35,131 bases of DNA from a virus, in the IMG/VR virus record IMGVR_UViG_3300049629_000450, positions 1 through 35,131 of that record. One strand, given 5' to 3'. Position numbers and translations under genes: made by a program. The notes beneath the pieces are model-generated. The model was given only the letters and a program-made list of their open reading frames with translations, made no database searches and had not been told where the DNA came from. Each line of letters opens with the position of its first letter. The first letter of the stretch is position 1. Positions 1-7,012 of the stretch are shown piece by piece.

Positions 1-328
1 TAATTGTAGTTTTATGCTTTGCGTCGGGGTACAATTCTCTGGAAGAAAAAGAACGTAGTGGACCGTACTTAGATTCGCAGTAGAGTTCAGTTACACAGAA
101 CCATAGTACTTTGGCTAAGTGCTTTTCGGTTTCATCGTTCTCAGCGAATAGGAATAGGTGACGAATAGCGTGTCGTAGCCGTTCTAGTCTATACGATGGG
201 GATGGGTTATCTTTCCAGTTACCTACACCGTACTTGTTCTGTCCTTCAAAGAAGATTTTACCAAGTTCTTCTAATGCTACGTAAGGGATTTGTTCTACTG
301 ATGATCCGACTGTTTCTGTTGTTGCCAT
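1..328 (-). CDS. MazZ-like dATP/dGTP diphosphohydrolase (DUF5664), 3' end cut by window edge
   Basis: The frame is open from ATG at 328 to the window edge (109 codons, no stop), so the C-terminus lies outside. AAGGAG sits about 9 bases before the ATG. The segment NKYGVGNWKDNPSP (residues 31-44) followed by RLRHAIRHLFLF (50-61) and a helix with HLAKVLWF is the pattern of the DUF5664 family, whose characterised members hydrolyse dATP or dGTP to the monophosphate. Family membership rests on this pattern alone, and the substrate cannot be read. Phages use such enzymes to reshape the dNTP pool; ThyX and MazG encoded in the same window fit that role. Residues SFSSRE near 95 are encoded by a copy of the dispersed TTTTTCTTCCAG motif. 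An ordinary MazG-like hydrolase is the main alternative. Confidence 0.6.
   Translation of the reverse strand, partial: MATTETVGSSVEQIPYVALEELGKIFFEGQNKYGVGNWKDNPSPSYRLERLRHAIRHLFLFAENDETEKHLAKVLWFCVTELYCESKYGPLRSFSSRELYPDAKHKTTI
35..51 (-). repeat. motif 1 copy (TTTTTCTTCCAGA family)
   Basis: Inside the MazZ-like gene, read as SFSSRE (frame a). Confidence 0.85.
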
Positions 329-345
329 TACTTATACTCCTTATT

Positions 346-531
346 TTATTCTATATTCATCACTACTGCTACTTTGACACCATTTATTACTATTTCTAGT
401 TGCCTTGGTTTATCTTGGTCTTGCACCTTAATGGCGATTTGAGTGCTTTGAGGTACGTTGTTCTCATTGAACCAATCGACATTAACCATTGTCTCTTCAC
501 CAGCACACCCAGTATGTATAGTTAATTCCAT
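346..531 (-). CDS. hypothetical protein, 61 aa
   Basis: A small acidic protein with no motif I recognise. It has alternating hydrophobic residues near the C-terminus (LEIVINGVKVAVVMNIE), which suggests beta strands, and no signal peptide or membrane helix. Its ATG at 531 overlaps the stop of the upstream 38-aa gene as TAATG, and the gap to the next gene is 17 bases, so it is probably translationally coupled within the replication-end operon. The overlap chain is the best evidence that it is real. Confidence 0.6.
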   Translation of the reverse strand: MELTIHTGCAGEETMVNVDWFNENNVPQSTQIAIKVQDQDKPRQLEIVINGVKVAVVMNIE

Positions 532-647
532 TACTCAATTCCGTTTGCAACTTTAATTGAAAAATATACTGTCATGCATATTACAATCATAGTTAGCCAG
601 AGAAAAGCTAACACCATGAACAGTGTTTCTTTGTCTTTAAGGTCCAT
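531..647 (-). CDS. 38-aa single-pass membrane protein
   Basis: This short frame (MDLKDKETLFMVLAFLWLTM and onward) starts at an ATG that overlaps the stop of the 110-aa gene as TAATG. Its own TAA overlaps the ATG of the 61-aa gene in the same way. Residues about 9 to 31 form one hydrophobic helix, preceded by a charged N-terminus (DLKDKE) and followed by IKVANGIE. Such micro-membrane proteins in phages can be holin-like or superinfection-exclusion factors, but nothing here fixes the role. The double stop/start overlap makes chance unlikely. Confidence 0.6.
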   Translation of the reverse strand: MDLKDKETLFMVLAFLWLTMIVICMTVYFSIKVANGIE

Positions 648-979
648 TATTTACCACCTTCGAATACGATCATCCAACCTGTTTTAGTTTTAAGTCTAGT
701 AACTTGTATGGGGCTATTTATTTCCTTTCCGAGTACGTTTGATGTTGTCTCTAGTATTTCGATTGTCTCTTGTATAGATGCTAGTGACTTAATTCCCATT
801 GCTGGTAACTTAGGGTATGTATCCATCTTGATTGCAATAGCTCTTGATAGTGCTGATTGAAATATTTGATCGAATGACAACTTAGTAGATGGTGACGCAA
901 GCAGTTCTGGATGAAACTCGAAAGTCTCTACTACTTCAGCACCATCGTTATTAAATAAACGGATTGAACATTGAATCAT
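647..979 (-). CDS. hypothetical protein, 110 aa
   Basis: I do not recognise a family. The protein begins with strand-like residues (MIQCSIRLFNNDGAEVVETFEF), continues with helices around residues 35-85, and ends in a strand-like TKTGWMIVFEGG, so a compact alpha/beta fold is likely. There is no cysteine cluster, membrane segment or nucleotide motif. Its ATG at 979 overlaps an upstream TAA as TAATG. That TAA belongs to the frame of the gene at 1185, read past an internal TGA (see that entry). The downstream neighbour is coupled by another TAATG. Confidence 0.6.
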   Translation of the reverse strand: MIQCSIRLFNNDGAEVVETFEFHPELLASPSTKLSFDQIFQSALSRAIAIKMDTYPKLPAMGIKSLASIQETIEILETTSNVLGKEINSPIQVTRLKTKTGWMIVFEGGK

Positions 980-1185
980 TATTCTACGTCACAGTCTTCT
1001 AGGAAGTGTTCGAGTACTCGGATTGCTCAGTCTAAGGCTTTACGTTCTGTTATGTCGTAAGTTAGCCTTGGGTTCTCCGCTGTTCTGGAAGATAAATGGT
1101 CCCGGCGTTTCTTTAGTACTTTTATATTATTACGGTTGATTGAGTTGTTGTCTAGATCGCCAGGGTATAGTTGTTCATCATCCAT
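979..1185 (-). pseudogene. small conserved-type phage protein interrupted by in-frame TGA (52 + 15 codons)
   Basis: The ATG at 1185 overlaps the TAA of the primase-helicase gene (TAATG). The frame reads MDDEQLYPGDLDNNSINRNN and continues to ITERKALD, where it meets TGA at 1027-1029. The same frame then stays open for 15 codons (AIRVLEHFLEDCDVE) and stops with a TAA at 979-981 that overlaps the next gene's ATG. The second part reads as a natural helical continuation, as if the TGA replaced a sense codon, for example Trp. TGA is used as a true stop elsewhere in the window (6821, 20710, 32619, 32783), so general recoding is unlikely. Either a nonsense mutation, a sequencing error or local readthrough would explain it. 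If translation stops at the TGA, the product is 52 aa. A close variant of the dispersed motif encodes HLSSRT. Confidence 0.5.
1085..1094 (-). repeat. motif 1 variant
   Basis: One mismatch (TATCTTCCAG). In the TGA-interrupted gene, read as HLSSRT. Confidence 0.5.
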
Positions 1186-4184
1186 TATGATCGTACTTTC
1201 TTTTTCTTCTTGGGTGTTGCTTTCTTCGGGGTAGTCTTTTTGGTACGGGATGAACTTGCCTTCTTGCGTCTTGCAGGTTTGGATACTTCTAGGCATTCCA
1301 TAATCTCGTCGGATAGGGTGTATCTGAATGAGTCTCTACCGCCACCTTTACCATTTTCTTCCTTGGTCTTGTTGATGATATTCAATTGATCGAAGTCACT
1401 TAGGATTTGATGCATACGAGTACTAGGTATTCGTAGATCGTTAATCATTGCGTATCGTGATGCTCCCTTATGTTTGAATAGGTATTCAATTACTTCTAGA
1501 TTTAGTCCGTTAGTAGAATCAAAAGCTATCTTGCGGAAAGCAATGTAGGTATCTTCGGTAACTGTCTTGTCTTGTCTAACGTATGCTAGGCATCGAATGA
1601 GTACACCGAATTGTAGGAAGAGTCGAGTAGCAACTTCTGGTACTGGTCGCATCTTCATACCTTCGTGACGATCCTTGACGACTTTAGCTCTTAGCTTTGC
1701 AACTAATTGAGCGAGTCGTTTCAGTTTGTTACGAATGGTAGGATCGACTTGAGCACCAGGAACTAACTTATCTACACTGAAGTCAGTCACTAAGTGTTTG
1801 TAGTAACCAAGTACAGTATCGAGAAGTAGTTTCTTGTTCTCTTTCTTCTTATCCATTGACTCCCATGCTGCATCCATGTGTTCATCTTCTGAGAACTTAT
1901 CAGATGAGCCTAGGTAGTCAATCTTGAGGAATCGTTCACCCATGTCCGAATCGTTTCGAGCATGGATAGCGTTGGTCACCCCTGCGACAATGCCGAATTT
2001 AATACCTGTTGCTGTAAAGGTCTTACCATTACCGAAGATAACTTTGATGAATCCATCATAGGCATCTCGGAGTAAATCCCATAGCTGTTGCTGTACTGCT
2101 TCTGGCATACCTAGGAGTACTGTTAAGTCCTTAATGAATAAGGTCTTTAAATTAATCTTAGGTAATGTAGAAGAATCCTCTTCACCGTTCTGTGGTTTCC
2201 ATCCTGATACTAGCGAAGTAGCTGTTACCTTGGATGCGTATTCGAAGTAATCATTCGATCCTCCGAATGCTTCAATTAAAAGCGATTTACCGCAGTTGTG
2301 AACTACGATACCATTAGCAACAAAGTTATTAGGTTCCTCTACAGTAATGTCGTATACTTCTTCAGTTCCTTCGGATGTTATAGATTTAATCTTGGACAGG
2401 TCTAGTTTCTCTAATACGTTGGCTTTGAAGTTGTCTTCGTGACAATGCAGAATTTTATGCTCTGAATTCTCAAGTACTTCAAGATTGTCTAAGGAATGAT
2501 TCTTTCTATCTCGATCCTTATGATGAACGTGTTGAGTCTTAGGGTCTAAGAACTTAAGTAAATTATCCGCATTGTATCGGCATTCATGTACGAACTCTTC
2601 TAAGGATAGCCCGTTCATGTTAGCTTCAACAACTAATCTATGAGTTGGCACTTTCCATCCATCTGATCTACGCTCAGTTAAGCATGTAGCATGAGGATGG
2701 TATCGTAGACCAACCATCGAATCTACAGATACTTTCTTTTTGTAGGAAGTAGCTTTTCGTCTTTTGTTGTTTACGTACAACGAATCGGAAGTAGTTAAGT
2801 CCTTCAGTTGTTTCCAACCAGTTGGAGTTAAGAATTTGTGGTCTGCTGTTGCAACTATACTGTGACCAGATTTAGTTGTAACTTTATAGACCTTCTTAAC
2901 ACCCTTGGCGATAACATCAAGTACTTCACTCTTTCTAATAGTGTTGTCCGGGAATCGTTGTTGAATGTACGTTTTTATTTCAGGGTTCCATGGTCTACCT
3001 TTAATAGCATGGAACTTTTCGTAAAGACTCTTGATAGTACGTTTTCTACTAAGACCTCCACGGTTTAAAATAACTTCAGTGTTACCTGATAGGCATGATG
3101 GTGGACCGTATAGGAATACCCAGATAGGCTCACCAGGAACTAGTACAGAAATGCACGAAGCTAATACCAAGTCAATCGACTGCATGATTGACGTATTGGT
3201 ATACATTGCTTCCTTGATGCGGCTCTGGAATAGTTTCCTGGAAGAAAGAGGCTCTATCTCGGCTATGTCTGTTGTATAGGCCGATCTAGTCTCAATATCT
3301 TCGGGTGTTCCCTCTACTGCTGTTGTTGCCTCTTCCATCATATCGATGAATAGTGGTAGGGCTTCAGTCTTGTTGTTTAGACCGTTCCATACGTCTCTAG
3401 GGTCTTTCCCTTCGAACTCTTCACCGAATGATTCTTGCCAGTAGTTGTGAACTACAGTCCAGTTAGCAAAGGAATAGTTAAATCCCTTAGCATGTTTGGC
3501 AATGGACTCTTGGAAGTCTGCTCCACCAGCGTCATCGTCAGTAAAGAACATTACGTTTTTACCAGCGAGTAGTTTGTTCCATTCTTTCTTCCAGTTGTTA
3601 CCTGGAGATGCCATTAGAGTAGAACCGGGTTTAACTTTATTAGCACGATACGCAGCGTATATCGATTCGATATCCCATTCACCTTCAGTAATGATAACGT
3701 AATTGCCGATCTTGGGAGATTCGAATAGACGATATAAAACTAATGGTACTTCTGGTGCTTTGAAGATACGGAATTTATTCTTAGCGTTGGTTGTACCTGG
3801 GTTGAACCTGCCGATGTTTACTAGGTTGGAACTAGTTAGAGCATAGTAGGGAACGTGCCAGATGCCGAATGGACTGACCGCCCATTTAGACAGTTTAAAT
3901 ACCTCTACTGGGATTCCTCTTGCTTCCCGTAGTTCTTCGTAGTGTTCATCTGTTGTTTGTTCTAAGCACAACTTGTGATACTGGGTCATGAACGAGTAAT
4001 GATTGCCAGCCTTGCCACACTTCTTGCATTGGAACTGCCCAGTCTTTGTGTCTACAAAGAAGTGACTATCAGGGTTTGGACAATCGAAGAATGGACAGTC
4101 TGATTTAATGTTGTCTGATGATGCAGGGGAGAAGTCACAACCGAAGAAGGAATAAAATCTATCATAGTCAATCTGCTTGGACAT
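1185..4184 (-). CDS. primase-helicase with intein in the Walker A motif
   Basis: A replicative primase fused to a P-loop helicase, 999 aa before splicing and 732 aa after. A zinc-binding N-terminus is visible (C30, C35, C53, C56), then a TOPRIM-like region with VIITEGEWD (about 163-171) and FFTDDDAGG (213-221), which should hold the metal-binding acidic residues for primer synthesis. The P-loop reads GPPS|CGKS, split by the intein after S363. The C-extein carries LFIKDL, a Walker B-like segment, and VTNAIHARNDSDMGERFL, which suits the sensor and arginine-finger part of an AAA+ or SF3-like motor. The C-terminal part looks like a winged helix, followed by a Lys/Ser/Thr-rich tail. It should act at the fork with the polymerase encoded just upstream. 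The helicase superfamily is inferred. Confidence 0.8.
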   Translation of the reverse strand: MSKQIDYDRFYSFFGCDFSPASSDNIKSDCPFFDCPNPDSHFFVDTKTGQFQCKKCGKAGNHYSFMTQYHKLCLEQTTDEHYEELREARGIPVEVFKLSKWAVSPFGIWHVPYYALTSSNLVNIGRFNPGTTNAKNKFRIFKAPEVPLVLYRLFESPKIGNYVIITEGEWDIESIYAAYRANKVKPGSTLMASPGNNWKKEWNKLLAGKNVMFFTDDDAGGADFQESIAKHAKGFNYSFANWTVVHNYWQESFGEEFEGKDPRDVWNGLNNKTEALPLFIDMMEEATTAVEGTPEDIETRSAYTTDIAEIEPLSSRKLFQSRIKEAMYTNTSIMQSIDLVLASCISVLVPGEPIWVFLYGPPSCLSGNTEVILNRGGLSRKRTIKSLYEKFHAIKGRPWNPEIKTYIQQRFPDNTIRKSEVLDVIAKGVKKVYKVTTKSGHSIVATADHKFLTPTGWKQLKDLTTSDSLYVNNKRRKATSYKKKVSVDSMVGLRYHPHATCLTERRSDGWKVPTHRLVVEANMNGLSLEEFVHECRYNADNLLKFLDPKTQHVHHKDRDRKNHSLDNLEVLENSEHKILHCHEDNFKANVLEKLDLSKIKSITSEGTEEVYDITVEEPNNFVANGIVVHNCGKSLLIEAFGGSNDYFEYASKVTATSLVSGWKPQNGEEDSSTLPKINLKTLFIKDLTVLLGMPEAVQQQLWDLLRDAYDGFIKVIFGNGKTFTATGIKFGIVAGVTNAIHARNDSDMGERFLKIDYLGSSDKFSEDEHMDAAWESMDKKKENKKLLLDTVLGYYKHLVTDFSVDKLVPGAQVDPTIRNKLKRLAQLVAKLRAKVVKDRHEGMKMRPVPEVATRLFLQFGVLIRCLAYVRQDKTVTEDTYIAFRKIAFDSTNGLNLEVIEYLFKHKGASRYAMINDLRIPSTRMHQILSDFDQLNIINKTKEENGKGGGRDSFRYTLSDEIMECLEVSKPARRKKASSSRTKKTTPKKATPKKKKKVRS
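1986..1999 (-). repeat. motif 2 copy (AATTCNGCAWTGTC)
   Basis: In the primase-helicase C-extein, read as FGIVA. Confidence 0.6.
2295..3095 (-). other. intein with HNH-type homing endonuclease (267 aa)
   Basis: An in-frame insertion between S363 and C631 of the primase-helicase. It begins with Cys (CLSGNTEVIL, block A), contains HSIVATADHKFLTP (block B, with the TxxH-type motif), and ends with EVYDITVEEPNNFVANGIVVHN, followed by Cys as the +1 residue. These are the class 1 protein-splicing motifs with Cys1, terminal His-Asn and Cys+1. Inside, residues 515-580 carry HRLVVEANMNG and VHHKDRDRKNHSLDNLEVL, the HNH/AP2-like homing endonuclease pattern seen in phage inteins. The endonuclease would cut intein-less P-loop alleles. 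The coordinates of both splice junctions follow directly from the codons. Confidence 0.9.
2441..2454 (-). repeat. motif 2 copy
   Basis: Inside the intein, read as ILHCH. Confidence 0.65.
3238..3247 (-). repeat. motif 1 copy
   Basis: Exact core in the primase-helicase N-extein, read as LSSRK. Confidence 0.8.
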
Positions 4185-4194
4185 TGGGTGTTGC

Positions 4195-4554
4195 CTACTT
4201 AAGTGTATCGTTTAGATATTGGTTTAGTTCAATTTGGAAGTCTTTAGCTAATTGCAGACACTTATCTGAATCGTAAAGACCATTAGTTAGGAATGTGGTT
4301 AATGGGTAGAGTCGTTCGTATAGGATACGCTGACCACAGATTTTGTTTCGATAGTGTAGAACTAATACTGATTGATGTACACGGATTTCGAAGTTGATAG
4401 TGCCATCATAAATTAATAGTTCTAGTACACTAGTGATGAAGTCTACACAGCATTTAGCTAGGTAGATATTCTGTTGCTTCGGTTGGTTCAGACCAGTTGT
4501 TGTAGTAGAGTTCTGGTTTGCATTTGCAGACGATCCCGTAATGGGTTCCGGCAT
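4195..4554 (-). CDS. hypothetical protein downstream of DNA polymerase, start uncertain
   Basis: The frame ends at TAG 4195 and is open upstream into the polymerase gene. The first in-frame ATG outside a very long overlap is at 4554 (119 aa, weak GGAA before it), and another lies at 4629. The Asn/Gln/Thr-rich N-terminal part is just the polymerase gene read in another frame. The part unique to this gene begins near QNIYLAKCCVDFITSVLELL and looks like a globular alpha/beta protein with ITSVLELLIYDGTINFEIRV and a helical C-terminus. A non-standard start near 4450 is possible. I recognise no family. It sits 10 bases before the primase-helicase ATG, so the two are probably cotranscribed. Confidence 0.5.
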   Translation of the reverse strand: MPEPITGSSANANQNSTTTTGLNQPKQQNIYLAKCCVDFITSVLELLIYDGTINFEIRVHQSVLVLHYRNKICGQRILYERLYPLTTFLTNGLYDSDKCLQLAKDFQIELNQYLNDTLK

Positions 4555-6394
4555 TTTCCATGATCCTATTGATAGGGCGAATATAGTTCTGTAATCTAAA
4601 TTTCTCAGGGATTGAAAATATGATTTCATCGTGTACCTGTAGTACTAATTTGATTGGTGAATCATTTAAACAATTGCTAGGCTCTAGATCATACTTCCTG
4701 GAAAGAAAAGAGAAACAATCGTTCAGTGCTTTTTTAACAATGTCACCTTCAGTACCTTGGACGATGTAATTTACTCCAGCGTATGCCTTACGCTTATCGA
4801 CTGTGAGTTTGTAACCACTAGCTGTTTTAACGTACCCATGTCGTTTAACAAAGGAGACAGTTCTATTGATCGATTCCGTAACGTTTGGAAATAGCTGTTG
4901 TACTCTTCTAAAGAGTCCAGGTATTCCGGCTGTTGAGTCAATCTTGTTTTCGCCTGCTCCGAAGATATAGCCGAAATTAACGTTCTTTGCAACTCGTCTT
5001 TGGATTTTTGTTGGGGAATCGGTTTCATAGATTAGCATTGCTACATAAGTGTGGAAGTCGAAACCTTTCTTGAAGGCTTCAATTAACTTTTCTTCTTTTG
5101 ACCAGTATGCAAATATTCGTAGTTGTAATTGATCGTAGTCAGTTGCAAGCCATACTCTACCTTTCGGGGGACCAAAGATTTTACGGATGGAGTACTTAAT
5201 CTTTTTATTGCCGTGTTCGTCTTCCTCTTCTTTACCTTTCCCGATGTTTTGTCCGTTTGGATTTTGTGATGAGAAACGAACTGTACTAGTTCCTACAATG
5301 TTGAATGATGGATGTAGGTTTCCAGCTAGTTCGTATCGTTGGTATGACTCCATGTACGTTACTGCTGCTTGAACTTCCTTAGCAGTTAGTAGAGTCTCTA
5401 GGAACTTAGTAGCTTTAGGTGAGGGTTTCTGTGCCCGTAATTCTGGCAGTACTTCTTTGTCTGTTGACCAACTTTTACCTGATTTAGTTTTCTTGATTGG
5501 TTTGAATTTAAGTTGTTTGAATAGTACGTCTGGCAGTTGCTTGCTAGAGTTATAGTTAAAGTCTGGATTGCCAATCTGAGTACGCATCTCGGAGATGGCT
5601 TTATCTCTGATCTGCTTGGCCCTACGGTATTCTGGAAGAAAATGATCCTTTTGAATAGTGATGCCATGGTCTTGCATTGCTATTACGGATAGGACGGTAC
5701 GTAGGTTTTCTTCGTATGCTTCTTTGTATTCTGGGTTCTCCTCTAGCCATTGTTTGTGAATGGTTCTTAGGCACACTGATCGCCATGTGTCTAAGTTGCA
5801 GTATGTTTCGCATGATGTAAGCCATGGGTGATCCTCAGCGTACTTTTTAAATATAGCTAGTTGTTTAGGAACCCACATATCGCATTTGTGGAATTTATCT
5901 GATTGTCCTGCTAGTGAAGGAATGTCTTCAGTAGCAATAGCCCAACCAAGTTGCTTGGCAATAGTTCGGGCTTTCTTACAATGTTCGTCTAATAGTTTTT
6001 CGTCAGTGTCTAGTATGTTGCAGTAGAGTAGGCATTGGTCTTTAAGTCCTTTCGGGTCTTTGGAATTGACCATGTGGGCAGAGAACATAGTATCATGGAA
6101 TGAGTTAGATACTATGTGATTGAATATTTGTCTTCCGTAAGTTGGTAGCTTACGAATCATGGTTAGATCAAAGACGCTATTGTGGAATGTAAATTCCGAG
6201 TAGTCTAGGATTGCGTCTCTGATCTGTTTTATTTTTTTAGGTATAAATTTAACTGCTCTTGTCTTGATATCAACATCGAAGTCCCAGTACTCGTTTGATC
6301 CATCTTCTGAATGGCATAGTGATAATCCGAATAGCTCACAGCCATGATATGCGAATAGTCCATTAGACTCACAATCAATACCTAGAAAATACAT
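4454..6394 (-). CDS. family A DNA polymerase with 3'-5' exonuclease
   Basis: A replicative polymerase of the Pol I/T7 type, 646 aa. The exonuclease motifs are present: FLGIDCESNG (D7, E9), FHNSVFDLTM (about 70-79) and YCNLDTWRS (about 198-206). The polymerase domain has motif A as ATDYDQLQLR (D419; more often DYSQIELR), motif B as RRVAKNVNFGYIFG (R466, K470, F474, Y476) and motif C as LQVHDEIIF (H588, D589, E590). No 5'-3' nuclease domain is present, as in T7 and most phage members. Position 762 in E. coli numbering appears to be Phe (NFGYIFG), the residue studied in phage lifestyle comparisons. The stop and the frame of the next gene overlap. Copies of the dispersed motif encode HFLPEY and, as a variant, SFLSRK. 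Confidence 0.95.
   Translation of the reverse strand: MYFLGIDCESNGLFAYHGCELFGLSLCHSEDGSNEYWDFDVDIKTRAVKFIPKKIKQIRDAILDYSEFTFHNSVFDLTMIRKLPTYGRQIFNHIVSNSFHDTMFSAHMVNSKDPKGLKDQCLLYCNILDTDEKLLDEHCKKARTIAKQLGWAIATEDIPSLAGQSDKFHKCDMWVPKQLAIFKKYAEDHPWLTSCETYCNLDTWRSVCLRTIHKQWLEENPEYKEAYEENLRTVLSVIAMQDHGITIQKDHFLPEYRRAKQIRDKAISEMRTQIGNPDFNYNSSKQLPDVLFKQLKFKPIKKTKSGKSWSTDKEVLPELRAQKPSPKATKFLETLLTAKEVQAAVTYMESYQRYELAGNLHPSFNIVGTSTVRFSSQNPNGQNIGKGKEEEDEHGNKKIKYSIRKIFGPPKGRVWLATDYDQLQLRIFAYWSKEEKLIEAFKKGFDFHTYVAMLIYETDSPTKIQRRVAKNVNFGYIFGAGENKIDSTAGIPGLFRRVQQLFPNVTESINRTVSFVKRHGYVKTASGYKLTVDKRKAYAGVNYIVQGTEGDIVKKALNDCFSFLSRKYDLEPSNCLNDSPIKLVLQVHDEIIFSIPEKFRLQNYIRPINRIMENAGTHYGIVCKCKPELYYNNWSEPTEATEYLPS
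4698..4709 (-). repeat. motif 1 variant
   Basis: One extra base (TTTTCTTTCCAG). In the polymerase gene, read as SFLSRK. Confidence 0.45.
5632..5641 (-). repeat. motif 1 copy
   Basis: In the polymerase gene, read as HFLPEY (frame b). Confidence 0.85.
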
Positions 6395-6397
6395 TAG

Positions 6398-6616
6398 TTA
6401 AACCGTTTCGTAAGAGTAATCACTATAGACTCTAGGTTGCCAGTCATTAACGTGTTGTATATGATTTATAGTAACATCGATATGTTGATCTTTAATTCTT
6501 CTAAAGCATCCTAGACTTACTAGGTATTTAGCTCTGCTTACAGTTCTATACCTTTCATAGCTCCGGGGGTCTTTCACTATGTACGGGGGGAGTGGTACTT
6601 GTATCTGTACTGGCAT
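6398..6616 (-). CDS. hypothetical protein, 72 aa
   Basis: A small basic and aromatic-rich protein (PRSYERYRTVSRAKYLVSLG, then HIDVTINHIQHVNDW). It starts at ATG 6616 inside the end of the ribbon-helix-helix gene, with AAGGG about 8 bases upstream. The overlap is 62 bases, and the stop is 3 bases before the polymerase ATG. I recognise no domain. The good ribosome site and the tight fit against the polymerase gene support it. It could be a polymerase-operon accessory protein, but nothing in its sequence says so. Confidence 0.55.
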   Translation of the reverse strand: MPVQIQVPLPPYIVKDPRSYERYRTVSRAKYLVSLGCFRRIKDQHIDVTINHIQHVNDWQPRVYSDYSYETV

Positions 6617-6824
6617 TTTGTTTTTCCCTTCGAATCCATTGCATTGCTATGTTTATTAGTTCTTGTTTAGTAAGAGTGTCTAGTATGAATGCATTGAGTG
6701 ATGTTGCCTTCAATCCTGCTGCTCTTACTATAGCGTTGTACAACTCTCCATCCATGCGAAGAGTTATCATTTTATCTTTTAAGTCAGGCGATACTGGCTT
6801 AGCTAGTCGTCCACGTTTTTTCAT
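6555..6824 (-). CDS. ribbon-helix-helix (Arc-type) DNA-binding protein
   Basis: After a basic N-terminus (MKKRGRLAKPVSPDLKDK), the segment MITLRMDGELYNAIVRAAGL followed by SLNAFILDTL matches the RHH layout: a short beta strand with alternating residues, a helix, a turn and a second helix. Such proteins bind short, often repeated operators as dimers or tetramers. The rest (to 89 aa) is a helical QELINIAMQWIRREK and a Thr/Pro/Ser-rich tail. The ATG overlaps the TGA of the upstream gene (ATGA). It is the only obvious small DNA-binding regulator in the window, so it is a natural candidate to bind one of the two dispersed motif families. That link is only a suggestion. Confidence 0.6.
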   Translation of the reverse strand: MKKRGRLAKPVSPDLKDKMITLRMDGELYNAIVRAAGLKATSLNAFILDTLTKQELINIAMQWIRREKQNASTDTSTTPPVHSERPPEL

Positions 6825-7012
6825 AATATCTTATCCACAAATAATCGTACTTCGGATAACTGACTAATGTGAATTCTGTGAGTTATTTGTTTAACTCTAT
6901 AAAATCCACCTGAAGTTATTTCTATACACTCACCAATTCTAGGAAGTACTACAGACTCGTATACGCATAGTACTTCGCCAGACCCTCTATCTTGCACAAA
7001 CACTTCTATCAT
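6821..7012 (-). CDS. hypothetical protein, 63 aa
   Basis: A compact beta-rich protein: IEVFVQDRGSGEVLCVYESV, LPRIGECIEI, GGFYRVKQITHRIHI, VRLFVDKIL. The YES..LPRIGE....YRV..ITH.I pattern is like small uncharacterised phage proteins in replication regions, but I cannot name a function. Its ATG at 7012 overlaps the stop of thyX and its TGA overlaps the next ATG, so it is coupled on both sides. Confidence 0.6.
   Translation of the reverse strand: MIEVFVQDRGSGEVLCVYESVVLPRIGECIEITSGGFYRVKQITHRIHISQLSEVRLFVDKIL

Noticed and set aside
979-1029. Genome-wide TGA-to-Trp recoding
   Set aside because: TGA ends several other genes in ATGA overlaps with real downstream genes, and Trp is encoded by TGG throughout.
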